A stretch of 64,000 nt of DNA from Pseudomonas koreensis. Lineage in GTDB: Bacteria > Pseudomonadota > Gammaproteobacteria > Pseudomonadales > Pseudomonadaceae. The stretch is from NCBI RefSeq assembly GCF_025447595.1, contig NZ_JAOEJU010000014.1, positions 1 through 64,000 on the forward strand. The letters run 5' to 3'. How positions within the stretch are numbered: the stretch's first letter is position 1; each line of letters begins with the position of its first letter. The position numbers and the translations under genes were made by a program. This document shows, one piece after another, positions 25,055 through 33,491 of this stretch. Under the pieces are notes generated by a model, which did no database searches, was not told where the DNA came from, and was given only the letters and a program-made list of their open reading frames with translations.

Positions 25055-26284
25055 TCAGTCCAGTGCTTCAAGCCGCCCCTCGATAAACCGCCGCTCCGGC
25101 TCCTGCCGCGTCAACTCCAGCGCCCGGGAATACGCTGTCCGCGCCTCTTCCACCCGCCCCAATTGCCGACAAAACTCCGCCCGCGCCGAATGCGCCAAGT
25201 GGTAATCCTGCAACTCCCCGCGCTGCAGAATCCCTTCGATCAAGGTCAATCCCGCCAACGCCCCATCACGCTTGGCCACCGCCACCGCCCGGTTCAACTC
25301 GATCACTGGCGACGGCACCGCCCGCAGCAACACGTCATACAGCCCGACGATCTGCTCCCAGTCCGTCTCCCCTGCCGTCGGCGCTTCGGCATGCACCGCC
25401 GCAATCGCTGCCTGCAGGCAGTAAGGCCCGAAACGTCCCGTGGTCAGCGCTTTTTCCACCAGATCGCAGCCTTCGGCAATCAGCTCGGCACTCCACAATC
25501 CGCGATCCTGATCATCCAGCAGAATCAGTTCTCCATCAGCCGTGGACCGCGCCGACCGCCGCGACTCATGCAACAACATCAACGCCAGCAGCCCCATGAC
25601 CTCCGGATCCGGCAACAACTCCAGCAACAACCGCCCGAGACGGATCGCCTCGCGGGTCAGGTCTTCGCGGGTCACCTGGGCGCCACCGGACGCCGAATAA
25701 CCCTCGTTGAACACCAGATAAATCACCCGCAACACACTGTCGAGGCGCTCGGGCAATTCGCTCAGGCTCGGGACTTGATAAGGGATTTTCGCGTCGCGAA
25801 TCTTCGCCTTGGCGCGCACAATGCGCTGGGCAATTGCCGCCGGGGCCGAGAGGAATGCGCGGGCGATTTCTTCGGTGGTGAGGTCGCAGACTTCACGCAG
25901 GGTCAGCGGCACTTGCGCGTCCGCCGCCAGCGCCGGGTGGCAGCAGGTGAAGATCAGGCGCAGGCGATCGTCTTCCACGTCTTCAGCGTCCCATTCGGAC
26001 TGTTCCAGTTCTTCCAGCTGCGCCAGCAATAACGGCTGCGAGGCCTTGAACCGTGCGCGACGGCGCAACACATCGATCGCCTTGAAGCGCCCGGTGGATA
26101 CCAGCCAGGTTCGCGGATTGTCCGGCACGCCGTCGCGCTGCCAGCGTTCGACCGCGACGAAGAACGCCTCGTGCAAGGCTTCTTCGGCGAGGTCGAAATC
26201 GCCGAGCAGGCGGATCAGGGTCGCGAGGATCCGCCGCGAGTCTTCGCGATAGACCTGCTCGACCCGCGCCCTGACCTCAGACAT
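25055..26284 (-). CDS. ECF42-type RNA polymerase sigma factor with C-terminal helical extension
   Basis: A 409-residue protein. Sigma region 2 is in about residues 10-80 (LIRLLGDFDLAEEALHEAFF) and region 4 in 110-165 (PLTLREVCDLTTEEIARAFL). About 200 further residues form a TPR-like extension (EELILL..DRGLWSAELI; LYDVLLRAVPSPVIELNRAV). This composition and the adjacent YCII/DGPF gene define the ECF42 group, where the C-terminal extension, not an anti-sigma factor, is thought to control activity. The gene overlaps the upstream YCII gene by 8 bp. No membrane anti-sigma is encoded here. Target promoters probably include its own operon. Confidence 0.93.
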   Translation of the reverse strand: MSEVRARVEQVYREDSRRILATLIRLLGDFDLAEEALHEAFFVAVERWQRDGVPDNPRTWLVSTGRFKAIDVLRRRARFKASQPLLLAQLEELEQSEWDAEDVEDDRLRLIFTCCHPALAADAQVPLTLREVCDLTTEEIARAFLSAPAAIAQRIVRAKAKIRDAKIPYQVPSLSELPERLDSVLRVIYLVFNEGYSASGGAQVTREDLTREAIRLGRLLLELLPDPEVMGLLALMLLHESRRSARSTADGELILLDDQDRGLWSAELIAEGCDLVEKALTTGRFGPYCLQAAIAAVHAEAPTAGETDWEQIVGLYDVLLRAVPSPVIELNRAVAVAKRDGALAGLTLIEGILQRGELQDYHLAHSARAEFCRQLGRVEEARTAYSRALELTRQEPERRFIEGRLEALD

Positions 26285-26621
26285 TCAACTGGCGCACGGG
26301 ACGCACTTCGACGCTGCCGACCCGGGCCGCCGGAATGTTGCCGGCGACCTGAATCGCTTCGTTGAGGTCCCGCGCGTCGATCAGGTAGAAACCGGCCAGT
26401 TGCTCCTTGGTCTCGGCGAACGGGCCGTCGGTGATCGACAGCTTGCCGTTGCGCATGCGCACCGTGGTGGCGGTCTGCACCGACTCCAGCGCCTCGGCGG
26501 CGACCATCCGGCCGCTGCCCTGGATCGACTCGGCGTAGGCCCAGCATTCCGCATCTTCCGGGCTGTCGGGCGACGAATGCAGCAGGCGCTCATCGCTGTA
26601 GACCAGGCATAAATACTTCAT
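26277..26621 (-). CDS. YCII-related DGPF-domain protein
   Basis: A 114-residue ferredoxin-like-fold protein with the family hallmark TDGPFAETKEQLAGFYLIDA. DGPF proteins are the constant genomic partners of ECF42 sigma factors; their biochemical role is not settled. CAGGAGAACGCC precedes ATG 26621, a strong ribosome binding site that rejects a longer reading. The stop overlaps the sigma-factor start by 8 bp, so translation is coupled. Confidence 0.93.
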   Translation of the reverse strand: MKYLCLVYSDERLLHSSPDSPEDAECWAYAESIQGSGRMVAAEALESVQTATTVRMRNGKLSITDGPFAETKEQLAGFYLIDARDLNEAIQVAGNIPAARVGSVEVRPVRQLNV

Positions 26622-26661
26622 GGCGTTCTCCTGAATCGGACGGATCAACTATGGCTGAAGA

Positions 26662-27087
26662 TCAGGGTTTCACATCAAACAGGGTCGCGCCGCTCATCGG
26701 GTCGAACGGTGCCGACCAGTGTTCGTGGGCGATCTTCCACGCCCCGCCAACCTGCCGGTAGCACGCGGTGACGCGCATCCAGCAACTCTGGGTTTCGCCC
26801 TTTTCATTGGTGCCGCCGCAGTTGGCGACCCAGTGGGCGAACGCGATGTTGTCGGCGGTCTCGATGGCGATTTCGTGGAATTCGAAGATGTGCGGGCCGG
26901 GGCACATTTCCATGCAATCCACCCAGTGCGCGCGGTAGGCCGGTTTGCCCTTGAATTGCAGGGCCTTGATCGCATCGAAGGAAACGATGTCGTCGGCGTA
27001 CAGGGCCATGACCTTTTCCACGTCCTTGGTCATCACCGCCTCGCGGTAGGTGTCGATCAGGCTTTGAATCTGCGCTTGCGTACTCAT
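26662..27087 (-). CDS. NTF2-like (SnoaL/DUF4440) protein
   Basis: A 141-residue single-domain protein of the NTF2/SnoaL fold (LIDTYREAVMTKDVEKVMAL, YADDIVSFDAI, EFHEIAIETADNIAFAHWVA). Such proteins are small hydrolases, isomerases or ligand carriers. It heads the operon ahead of the YCII and ECF42 genes (40-bp gap), so it is probably part of the same stress response. CCAGGGAGAAACCCC supplies the ribosome binding site. A specific function cannot be assigned. Confidence 0.85.
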   Translation of the reverse strand: MSTQAQIQSLIDTYREAVMTKDVEKVMALYADDIVSFDAIKALQFKGKPAYRAHWVDCMEMCPGPHIFEFHEIAIETADNIAFAHWVANCGGTNEKGETQSCWMRVTACYRQVGGAWKIAHEHWSAPFDPMSGATLFDVKP

Positions 27088-27230
27088 GGGGTTTCTCCCT
27101 GGTTTTTTGTTGTGAAGACACCCTTAGTCGTTCGGCGATTTACCGGATCGACAACCGAAACAAAAAATTTCCGAAGAAGACAAACTCGCTAGAATCCGAG
27201 GCTCATCTTTGTAGGAAAAAGGAAATTCCC

Positions 27231-27716
27231 GTGTCAGCCCGACTCGTGCCTTACGAAAGCCTGAACGCCACCCAACGCCAACAGGTCGAGGCCATTGAAA
27301 TCCACGCCGAGCAGATCAAGTTCTCCGGCGACATCCACGGTGCGTTGCATACCTTGCTGTCGAAACCCGGCCCCGGCGTGAAGGGTTTTGCGCTGCTGGC
27401 CGAGGAAGTACCGGTAGCGTTCCTGCTGCTCAAGCGCCCGCCGGTGTTGCCGGAATGGGCCGATCAACACAGCGCCACTCTGCATGCGTTGCAGGTCGAT
27501 CACCGCGCACAGGGCAAGGGTTACGGCAGGGCCTGCCTGCTGGCGTTGCCGGAGGTTGCGCGTCAAGCCTGGCCGGAAATCAAAGGGCTGGAACTGTCGG
27601 TGGACGCCGACAACGACGCCGCGATTGCGCTGTACGCCAAGTACGGTTTCGTCGACAGCGGCGAAGCGTACAAGGGTCGCATCGGTTACGAGCGGCGCAT
27701 GGGGCTGTTCTTCTAA
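27231..27716 (+). CDS. GNAT-family N-acetyltransferase
   Basis: A 161-residue acetyltransferase with the acetyl-CoA motif A (LQVDHRAQGKGYGRACLLAL, carrying Q-x-x-G-x-G) and the motif B strand-helix region (LSVDADNDAAIALYAKYGFV). Acceptor unknown. It is followed after 17 bp by the PPOX-family gene on the same strand, so the two may form a small operon. AAAAAGGAAATTCCC precedes the start. Confidence 0.92.
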   Translation: MSARLVPYESLNATQRQQVEAIEIHAEQIKFSGDIHGALHTLLSKPGPGVKGFALLAEEVPVAFLLLKRPPVLPEWADQHSATLHALQVDHRAQGKGYGRACLLALPEVARQAWPEIKGLELSVDADNDAAIALYAKYGFVDSGEAYKGRIGYERRMGLFF

Positions 27717-27733
27717 TCGTCGAGGGAGCAACG

Positions 27734-28339
27734 ATGATCGATTCAATCGAAGCACTGGAAGCCATTTACGGACGGCCCCACGAGCGGGCGGTGCGCAAGC
27801 AGATCGATTTTCTCAACGAGGACTATCAGGCGATGGTCCGGGTCTCGCCGCTGGTGATTGTCAGCTCGGTCGGCGCCGACGGCATCGACGGTTCGCCGCG
27901 TGGCGATGCGCCGGGGTTTGTGCGGATCATCGACGAGCGCACCCTGGCCCTGCCGGATCGTCCGGGCAACAACCGCATCGATACCCTGCGCAACGTGCTG
28001 CACGATCCGCGGGTGTCGCTGCTGTTCATCATTCCGGGGATTGGAGAGACGTTGCGGGTCAACGGCACCGCGACCATCAGCGCTGATCCCGAGTTGCTGG
28101 AAAGCTTCGCGGTGAATGGCAAACCAGCGCGCACGGTGTTGCTGGTGACGGTGGAGGCGGCGTTTTTTCATTGCTCGAAAGCGTTTGTGCGTTCGGATGC
28201 GTGGAATCCGCAAACCCACCTGCCACGCTCGGCGCTGCCGACGGCGGGCGCGTTTCACAAGCGTCTGAATGATGGGCAGTTTGATGCCGAGGCCTATGAT
28301 CGCGAGGCTCCGACGCGGGTGCTCGACACGCTGTACTGA
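27734..28339 (+). CDS. PPOX-class FMN-binding protein (MSMEG_1061-like)
   Basis: A 201-residue member of the pyridoxamine 5'-phosphate oxidase-like split-barrel family. Visible parts include the flavin-binding region SSVGADGIDGSPRGDAPGFV, LPDRPGNNRIDTLRNVL, and the late block FHCSKAFVRSDAWNP. It resembles the MSMEG_1061 subgroup, predicted FMN-dependent reductases or heme-binding proteins of unknown substrate. CGAGGGAGCAACG gives a strong ribosome binding site for ATG 27734. It lies 17 bp after the GNAT gene. A REP pair follows. Confidence 0.9.
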   Translation: MIDSIEALEAIYGRPHERAVRKQIDFLNEDYQAMVRVSPLVIVSSVGADGIDGSPRGDAPGFVRIIDERTLALPDRPGNNRIDTLRNVLHDPRVSLLFIIPGIGETLRVNGTATISADPELLESFAVNGKPARTVLLVTVEAAFFHCSKAFVRSDAWNPQTHLPRSALPTAGAFHKRLNDGQFDAEAYDREAPTRVLDTLY

Positions 28340-28366
28340 CCAAAACTTGCAAACACCATTCTCCCT

Positions 28367-28456
28367 TGTGGGAGCGGGCTTGCTCGCGAAGGCGGTGGGT
28401 CAGTCAAACTAAATATCGACTGACACGACGCCTTCGCGGGCAAGCCCGCTCCCACA
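28367..28456. repeat. REP pair (one hybrid copy)
   Basis: Inverted REP elements at 28367-28390 and 28434-28456 between two convergent genes. The left copy is a hybrid core, GCGGGCTTGCTCGC, mixing the two subtypes; the right is GGGCAAGCCCGC. Confidence 0.9.
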
Positions 28457-28474
28457 GGGGATTTGCAGTGTTCT

Positions 28475-28963
28475 TCAGAGGGTCAGAATCATCTCGTGCC
28501 ACGCCATCCCGCCGTGGTCGGACTCGGACGGTTTGATGTAGGCAAAACCGAATCCGGCGTACAGCGGGATGTGCCGTTCCTTGCACATCAGGTGAATCGT
28601 CGCCTTGCCCTGCTCGCGCATGCGCACGATGAATTCGCCCAGCAAGCACTTGGCCAGACCCTGGCCCTGATAGTCCGGATGCACCACCACCGACATGATC
28701 ACCACGTTCGGCCCGGCCGGGTCGTGGCCGATCAGTTCCTTGAACGCCTCGTCCGACATCTGCACATCAAACGCCGCGCCGGAGTTGATGAAGCCGGCCA
28801 CCTGCCCATCCACCTCGGCGACGATGAAACCGTCCGGCCAGGTGGCAATGCGCGTGGCGATCTTCTCGCGGGTCGCGGCTTCGTCACCCTCGTAAGCGAG
28901 GGTTTCGATGGCATAGCAGCGGTCCAGGTCGGCGGCGGTGACGTGGCGGATGACGGTGTTCAT
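28475..28963 (-). CDS. GNAT-family N-acetyltransferase (arylalkylamine-type)
   Basis: A 162-residue acetyltransferase similar in layout to arylalkylamine N-acetyltransferases: RHVTAADLDRCYAIETLAYE, FIVAEVDGQVAGFINSG, VVVHPDYQGQGLAKCLLGEF (acetyl-CoA motif with Q-G-Q-G) and LMCKERHIPLYAGFGF. The acceptor is unknown. The gene is monocistronic, convergent with the PPOX gene across a REP pair and divergent from the 35-residue membrane-protein gene. Confidence 0.9.
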   Translation of the reverse strand: MNTVIRHVTAADLDRCYAIETLAYEGDEAATREKIATRIATWPDGFIVAEVDGQVAGFINSGAAFDVQMSDEAFKELIGHDPAGPNVVIMSVVVHPDYQGQGLAKCLLGEFIVRMREQGKATIHLMCKERHIPLYAGFGFAYIKPSESDHGGMAWHEMILTL

Positions 28964-29127
28964 GGCGGCTCGAAATCAGTGGAAACAAGAGCGCCAAGGA
29001 TAAAGGAATAAGGTGTTCATATCGATCCGCGCAGGGGGCGTAAAACCTGCGTATAAGCGCTTTTCTTCGGATTCGGGACGGTCTATTTCTGACGTCTGTC
29101 TCTGATCACCCGAGGAGGGAACCGTTT

Positions 29128-29235
29128 ATGAGCAGCGTGGAAATCGGTTTGTTGATGGTGTTGGGCATCAGCTTCTTCGGCTTCATTACCCTGGGCATCG
29201 ACCTGTTGCGGGCACGACGGATCAAGGGCAAGTAA
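29128..29235 (+). CDS. Small single-span membrane protein (35 aa)
   Basis: A 35-codon frame, ATG 29128 to TAA 29235. It encodes an N-terminal polar stretch (MSSVEIG), one hydrophobic helix of about 20 residues (LLMVLGISFFGFITLGIDLL) and a basic tail RARRIKGK, consistent with N-out/C-in insertion by the positive-inside rule. CGAGGAGGGAACCGTTT supplies an excellent ribosome binding site and a 14-bp stem-loop follows the stop, so it is a complete transcription unit. Function unknown; small membrane peptides often tune larger transporters or sensors. Confidence 0.75.
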   Translation: MSSVEIGLLMVLGISFFGFITLGIDLLRARRIKGK

Positions 29236-29241
29236 GGCTCG

Positions 29242-29274
29242 ACCGGCAGCGCGAAGCGGGTTCGCGCTGCCGGT
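29242..29274. terminator. Strong stem-loop between convergent genes
   Basis: ACCGGCAGCGCGAA (29242-29255), loop GCGGG, TTCGCGCTGCCGGT (29261-29274): a 14-bp perfect stem between the small membrane-protein gene and the GyrI-like gene. No long T-run follows, but stem strength and position make termination in both directions likely. Confidence 0.75.
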
Positions 29275-29280
29275 TGCCGA

Positions 29281-29775
29281 TCAGGTTTTCTTTTCCACCG
29301 GGACGCAGATTTCCAGCTTTCCGGTATTGGTTTTCGGATTGAAATCGGCGCTGTAGCGTTCCAGCTCCGGGGCGTTAAGGCCCTTGTATTCGGAGGCCGG
29401 CAGCCAGGTTTTGTAGATGTACTCAATGGTCTGCGGCAGAAGATCCAGCGAACCCTTGTGTTCGAACACCGCGTACTGGCGTGGCAGGATTTCGATCCAC
29501 GGATATTTTTCCTGCGGGAAGTCATCCAGCTTGCGGATTTCGACTCCGGCCATGTAATCGAAGCCGCCGTTGCCGTCGAAATTGCTGCAAACGCCGTAGG
29601 TCACTTCGCCCTTCTGCCCCGGAATATTTCCGATGTGCGGGATCAGTTTTTCCCACAGCGCAGGGATGTCCTGAACGGTCTCTTGGGTGAAACGATCGCG
29701 AAATCCTGCAATCAGCAGGAAGTGTCCATGTTCGAAGCGAGGTTCAGCCACTTCGACGCGTTTTTGCTCATCCAT
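29281..29775 (-). CDS. GyrI-like / AraC effector-binding domain protein
   Basis: A 164-residue stand-alone effector-binding domain of the GyrI/SOUL-like fold (FLLIAGFRDRFTQETVQDIP, YGVCSNFDGNGGFDYMAGVE, FEHKGSLDLLPQTIEYIYKT, LEICVPVEKK). Relatives bind small hydrophobic molecules, inhibit gyrase or act as ligand domains of AraC regulators. No DNA-binding domain is fused. CAAGGAGTCGAGTC before ATG 29775 sets the start. It lies downstream of lysE on the same strand but is separated by a terminator. Confidence 0.88.
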   Translation of the reverse strand: MDEQKRVEVAEPRFEHGHFLLIAGFRDRFTQETVQDIPALWEKLIPHIGNIPGQKGEVTYGVCSNFDGNGGFDYMAGVEIRKLDDFPQEKYPWIEILPRQYAVFEHKGSLDLLPQTIEYIYKTWLPASEYKGLNAPELERYSADFNPKTNTGKLEICVPVEKKT

Positions 29776-29792
29776 GACTCGACTCCTTGAAC

Positions 29793-29832
29793 GAAAAAAG
29801 TGGGTTCGGCTGGGAGTATAGAAGCCAAACCC
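29793..29832 (-). terminator. Rho-independent terminator of the LysE-family gene
   Basis: On the minus strand GGGTTTGGCT (29832-29823) pairs with AGCCGAACCC (29811-29802), one mismatch, followed by a T-run. It separates the LysE gene from the GyrI-like gene. Confidence 0.8.
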
Positions 29833-29843
29833 GATTCGCACAT

Positions 29844-30506
29844 TTACAGCGTATGCAGGGCTTCGGCGGCACCGGAACCGACGAACTCGTTATAGCCGGA
29901 TACAATCACGTAGACCGCGAAATAGCAGAAGATCGCTGCAGATGCCATGTAGGAATAGCGCAACAGTTTGTCGCCCAGTAACTTGCCGCCATGGCTCGCG
30001 GCGAAACACAGGCCTGCCGACCACAACAGCCCGGCGCACAAGAAACCGCCGAGGAACAGCGCCGAGCTCACAGGACCGCCGCCACCGGAACGGGCGATCA
30101 ACGTGCCGCCCACTGCCGCGAACCAGAGGATGGCGCTCGGCGACGACATGGCGAGAAAGATCCCACGGAAGAATTCCTTGCGATGGGAGTTCTGGCCGAC
30201 CTCGGCGGTCGCCGCCAATTGCGCCTCGTGGTGGATCGCCGAATAGATCATCTTCGCCGCGAAGTAGATCAACAGCGCCGAACCGCCGATCCACAGCACC
30301 CAGCGCACGGTTTCGTATTGCAGCAGAACGGTCATCCCGGCCAGCGCCAGCACCGCGTAGATCAGGTCGCCGACGCAGGTGCCGAGGCCCAGCGCGAAGC
30401 CCTGAAAATAGCCGCGCTGCATCGCCAGGGTGATCATCGCGATGTTGGCCACGCCGATATCCAGGCACAGCGAAAGGCTCAACAAGAAGCCGCTGGTGAA
30501 TTCCAT
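29844..30506 (-). CDS. LysE-family amino-acid exporter
   Basis: A 220-residue, six-helix membrane protein of the LysE/RhtB superfamily. It begins MEFTSGFLLSLSLCLDIGVA and contains the GLGTCVGDLIYAVLALAGM segment near residue 40, a variant of the family's G-P-x-x-x-x-V motif. It exports amino acids or related metabolites; which is unknown. It is divergent from alaC, encoding alanine transaminase, with 140 bp between. Export of alanine or another amino acid would fit the context but is speculative. Confidence 0.9.
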   Translation of the reverse strand: MEFTSGFLLSLSLCLDIGVANIAMITLAMQRGYFQGFALGLGTCVGDLIYAVLALAGMTVLLQYETVRWVLWIGGSALLIYFAAKMIYSAIHHEAQLAATAEVGQNSHRKEFFRGIFLAMSSPSAILWFAAVGGTLIARSGGGGPVSSALFLGGFLCAGLLWSAGLCFAASHGGKLLGDKLLRYSYMASAAIFCYFAVYVIVSGYNEFVGSGAAEALHTL

Positions 30507-30646
30507 CTACCGATTTCCTTGGGAAAAATTGTTTGTACTCAGGGGCTGGACAGTCCGCCATCGCTGCCCTTATCTTCCGCCACAGGTCACCGCAGTGACC
30601 AGCGTCGCTCGGACGGTTCCGGGCGCTTACGTTATCCGAGGCAACA

Positions 30647-31864
30647 ATGGCTGAACAAGGTTCGCCGCGCCGCTTTGCGCGCATAGATCGACTCCCCCCT
30701 TACGTTTTCAACATCACTGCCGAGCTGAAGATGGCCGCCCGACGTCGTGGCGAAGACATCATCGACTTGAGCATGGGCAACCCCGACGGCGCCACGCCGC
30801 CGCACATCGTTGAAAAACTGGTGCAGGTTGCACAGCGCGAAGACACTCACGGTTACTCCACGTCCAAGGGCATTCCGCGCCTGCGTCGGGCGATTTCCAA
30901 CTGGTACAAGGAACGCTACGAGGTCGAGATCGACCCGGAAAGCGAAGCCATCGTCACCATCGGTTCCAAGGAAGGCCTGGCGCACCTGATGCTGGCGACC
31001 CTGGACCAGGGGGACACCGTGCTGGTGCCGAACCCGAGCTACCCGATTCACATCTACGGTGCCGTGATTGCCGGCGCCCAGGTACGGTCGGTACCGCTGG
31101 TGCCGGGCGTGGATTTCTTCGCCGAGCTGGAACGGGCGATTCGCGGCTCGATCCCGAAACCGAAGATGATGATCCTCGGCTTCCCGTCCAACCCCACCGC
31201 GCAGTGCGTTGAGCTGGATTTCTTCGAGCGGGTGATCGCCCTCGCCAAACAGTACGACGTGCTGGTGGTGCACGATCTGGCCTACGCCGACATCGTCTAC
31301 GACGGCTGGAAGGCCCCGTCGATCATGCAGGTGCCGGGCGCCAAGGACATTGCGGTGGAGTTCTTCACCCTGTCCAAGAGCTACAACATGGCGGGCTGGC
31401 GCATCGGCTTCATGGTCGGCAACCCGGAACTGGTCAGCGCCCTGGCGCGGATCAAGAGCTACCACGATTACGGCACGTTCACCCCGCTGCAGGTGGCCGC
31501 GATTGCTGCGCTGGAAGGCGATCAGCAATGCGTGCGCGACATCGCCGAGCAATATCGCCAGCGCCGCAACGTGCTGGTCAAAGGCTTGCATGAACTGGGC
31601 TGGATGGTCGAGAACCCGAAAGCCTCGATGTACGTCTGGGCGAAGATTCCCGACGCCTACGCGCACCTCGGCTCGCTGGAGTTCGCCAAGAAGCTGCTGG
31701 CCGAGGCCAAGGTCTGCGTCTCGCCGGGTGTCGGCTTCGGTGAGTACGGCGACGATCACGTGCGCTTCGCATTGATCGAAAACCAGGACCGGATTCGTCA
31801 GGCGGTACGCGGGATTCGCGGGATGTTCCGGGCGGATGGCCTGGGCACGAAAACAAGCGGTTGA
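30647..31864 (+). CDS. alaC: Alanine aminotransferase (AlaC family)
   Basis: A 405-residue PLP-dependent class I aminotransferase. Lys244 in [12 protein letters not shown] forms the Schiff base, Asp210 in VVHDLAYAD contacts the pyridine nitrogen, and FPSNPTAQ carries the conserved Asn. The sequence [20 protein letters not shown] is characteristic of the AlaC (YfdZ) glutamate-pyruvate transaminase group. It interconverts pyruvate/glutamate with alanine/2-oxoglutarate in the cytoplasm. It is monocistronic; a REP pair and an intrinsic terminator follow. Confidence 0.93.
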   Translation: MAEQGSPRRFARIDRLPPYVFNITAELKMAARRRGEDIIDLSMGNPDGATPPHIVEKLVQVAQREDTHGYSTSKGIPRLRRAISNWYKERYEVEIDPESEAIVTIGSKEGLAHLMLATLDQGDTVLVPNPSYPIHIYGAVIAGAQVRSVPLVPGVDFFAELERAIRGSIPKPKMMILGFPSNPTAQCVELDFFERVIALAKQYDVLVVHDLAYADIVYDGWKAPSIMQVPGAKDIAVEFFTLSKSYNMAGWRIGFMVGNPELVSALARIKSYHDYGTFTPLQVAAIAALEGDQQCVRDIAEQYRQRRNVLVKGLHELGWMVENPKASMYVWAKIPDAYAHLGSLEFAKKLLAEAKVCVSPGVGFGEYGDDHVRFALIENQDRIRQAVRGIRGMFRADGLGTKTSG

Positions 31865-31872
31865 CGCAAAAC

Positions 31873-31962
31873 CTGTGGGAGCGAGCTTGCTCGCGATGAG
31901 GCCGTCACTGCAACAAAGATGTCGACTGGACCACCGCTATCGCGAGCAAGCTCGCTCCCACA
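31873..31962. repeat. REP pair (GAGCTTGC type)
   Basis: Inverted REP elements at 31873-31898 and 31940-31962, 9 bp after alaC and before the terminator shared with the gluconate permease gene. Confidence 0.92.
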
Positions 31963-31994
31963 AAGATTTGTGGATTCCGTGAAAAGTCATCGCC

Positions 31995-32028
31995 CACAAA
32001 AAAACCGCATCGCTGCGGTTTTTTTGTG
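31995..32028. terminator. Bidirectional Rho-independent terminator
   Basis: A stem of ACCGCA with TGCGGT extended by A/T runs (31995-32009 and 32014-32028), between the convergent alaC and gluconate permease genes. Confidence 0.92.
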
Positions 32029-32055
32029 CCTGCATCTTCTTAAACGAAGAGCCCC

Positions 32056-33408
32056 TTAGACGAACAGCGACAACAACAGAATAAAGCCCAAACCCACCAC
32101 CGACAGGATGGTTTCCATCGCGGTCCAGGTCTTGAAGGTCTCGGCCACGGTCATGTTGAAGTACTGCTTCACCAGCCAGAAACCGGCGTCGTTGACGTGG
32201 GACAGGATCAGGGAACCGGCACCGGTGGCCAGCACCAGCAGCTCACGGTTCACGCCCGGGATCATCCCGACCACCGGTACCACAATGCCTGCGCCAGTAA
32301 TGGTCGCCACGGTGGCCGAACCGGTCGCGATACGGATCACCGCCGCCACCAGCCACGCCAGCAGGATCGGCGAGATCTGCGCGCTGACCGCCATGTGGCC
32401 GATCACGTCACCCACACCACTGGTCACCAGCATCTGCTTGAAGCCACCGCCGGCACCGATGATCAGGATGATCGCGGCAGTCGGCGCCAGGCTCGCGTCC
32501 AGCCACTTGAGCATCTGCTGAGAACCGATGCCCTGCTTGTAGCCGAAGGTGTACAGCGACAGCAGCAATGCCAGCAGCAGTGCCGAGATCGGGTGACCGA
32601 TCATGTCCATCCAGGTGCGGAAGAAATGACCGTCCGGCAGCGCCACGTCAGCAAAGGTTTTCAGCAGCATCAGGAACACCGGTAGCAGCACGGTGACCAG
32701 GGTGATGCCGAAGCTTGGCAGATCCTGCGAGTCCGACTCACGGGCCAGTTGATCAACCAGTTCCTGATTCGGTGTACCGGGAATGTGCTTGGCGATGAAC
32801 GTACCGAAGATCGGGCCGGCGATGATGGCGGTCGGCAGCGCGACGATCAGACCGTACAGAATGGTCTTGCCGATGTCGGCACCAAACACGCCGATGGCCA
32901 GCAGCGGGCCCGGGTGCGGTGGCACCAGGCCGTGCACGGCGGACAGGCCGGCGAGCAGCGGGATACCGATCTTGATGATCGACACGCCTGTGCGGCGAGC
33001 AACGATGAACACCAGCGGAATCAGCAACACGAAGCCGATTTCGAAGAACAGCGGAATGCCCACCAGGAACGCGGCGAACATCATCGCCCACTGCACCTTG
33101 TCCTTGCCGAACGCACGAATCAGGGTCTGGGCGATCTGATCGGCACCGCCGGATTCGGCCATCATCTTGCCGAGCATCGTGCCCAGCGCCAGGATGATGC
33201 CGACGAAACCGAGCACGCCACCGAAGCCGTCCTGGAACGCCTTGATGATGGTGCCGATCGGCATGCCGGACGTCAGGCCGAGGAACGCGGCAGCGATGGT
33301 CAGGGCAATGAAGGGGTGAATCTTGAATTTGGTGATCAGGACGATGAGTCCGATCACCGTGACCACTGCATCTAGCAGCAGGTAGGCGTCATGGGACATG
33401 CCAAACAT
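32056..33408 (-). CDS. gntP: Gluconate:H+ symporter (GntP family)
   Basis: A 450-residue permease of the GntP/GntT family with about 12-14 membrane helices. Typical segments: KFKIHPFIALTIAAAFLGL, LVPPHPGPLLAIGVFGADIG, ATGSATVATITGAGIVVPVV and LSHVNDAGFWLVKQYF. It imports gluconate with protons. It is downstream of gntK (83-bp gap) and has its own operator-like site in that gap, so it may be expressed with gntK or separately. Names gntT/gntU are used for paralogues elsewhere. Confidence 0.95.
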   Translation of the reverse strand: MFGMSHDAYLLLDAVVTVIGLIVLITKFKIHPFIALTIAAAFLGLTSGMPIGTIIKAFQDGFGGVLGFVGIILALGTMLGKMMAESGGADQIAQTLIRAFGKDKVQWAMMFAAFLVGIPLFFEIGFVLLIPLVFIVARRTGVSIIKIGIPLLAGLSAVHGLVPPHPGPLLAIGVFGADIGKTILYGLIVALPTAIIAGPIFGTFIAKHIPGTPNQELVDQLARESDSQDLPSFGITLVTVLLPVFLMLLKTFADVALPDGHFFRTWMDMIGHPISALLLALLLSLYTFGYKQGIGSQQMLKWLDASLAPTAAIILIIGAGGGFKQMLVTSGVGDVIGHMAVSAQISPILLAWLVAAVIRIATGSATVATITGAGIVVPVVGMIPGVNRELLVLATGAGSLILSHVNDAGFWLVKQYFNMTVAETFKTWTAMETILSVVGLGFILLLSLFV

Positions 33409-33462
33409 GAGGGGGTGTCTCCTGGTTTGTTGTTGTTATTAAAGCGGGTTAATCAGAAGCCG

Positions 33463-33480
33463 TAAGGACAGCGCTATCTT
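33463..33480. promoter_or_regulatory. Candidate GntR operator 1 (upstream of gntP)
   Basis: TAAGGACAGCGCTATCTT, 55 bp upstream of the gluconate permease start. It shares the core ACAGCGCTAYCTT with two other sites in the locus. Read on the minus strand it is AAGATAGCGCT, which fits the P. aeruginosa GntR operator core AAG-N-TAGCGCT as I recall it. Confidence 0.75.
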
Positions 33481-33491
33481 CGCAATCACGC

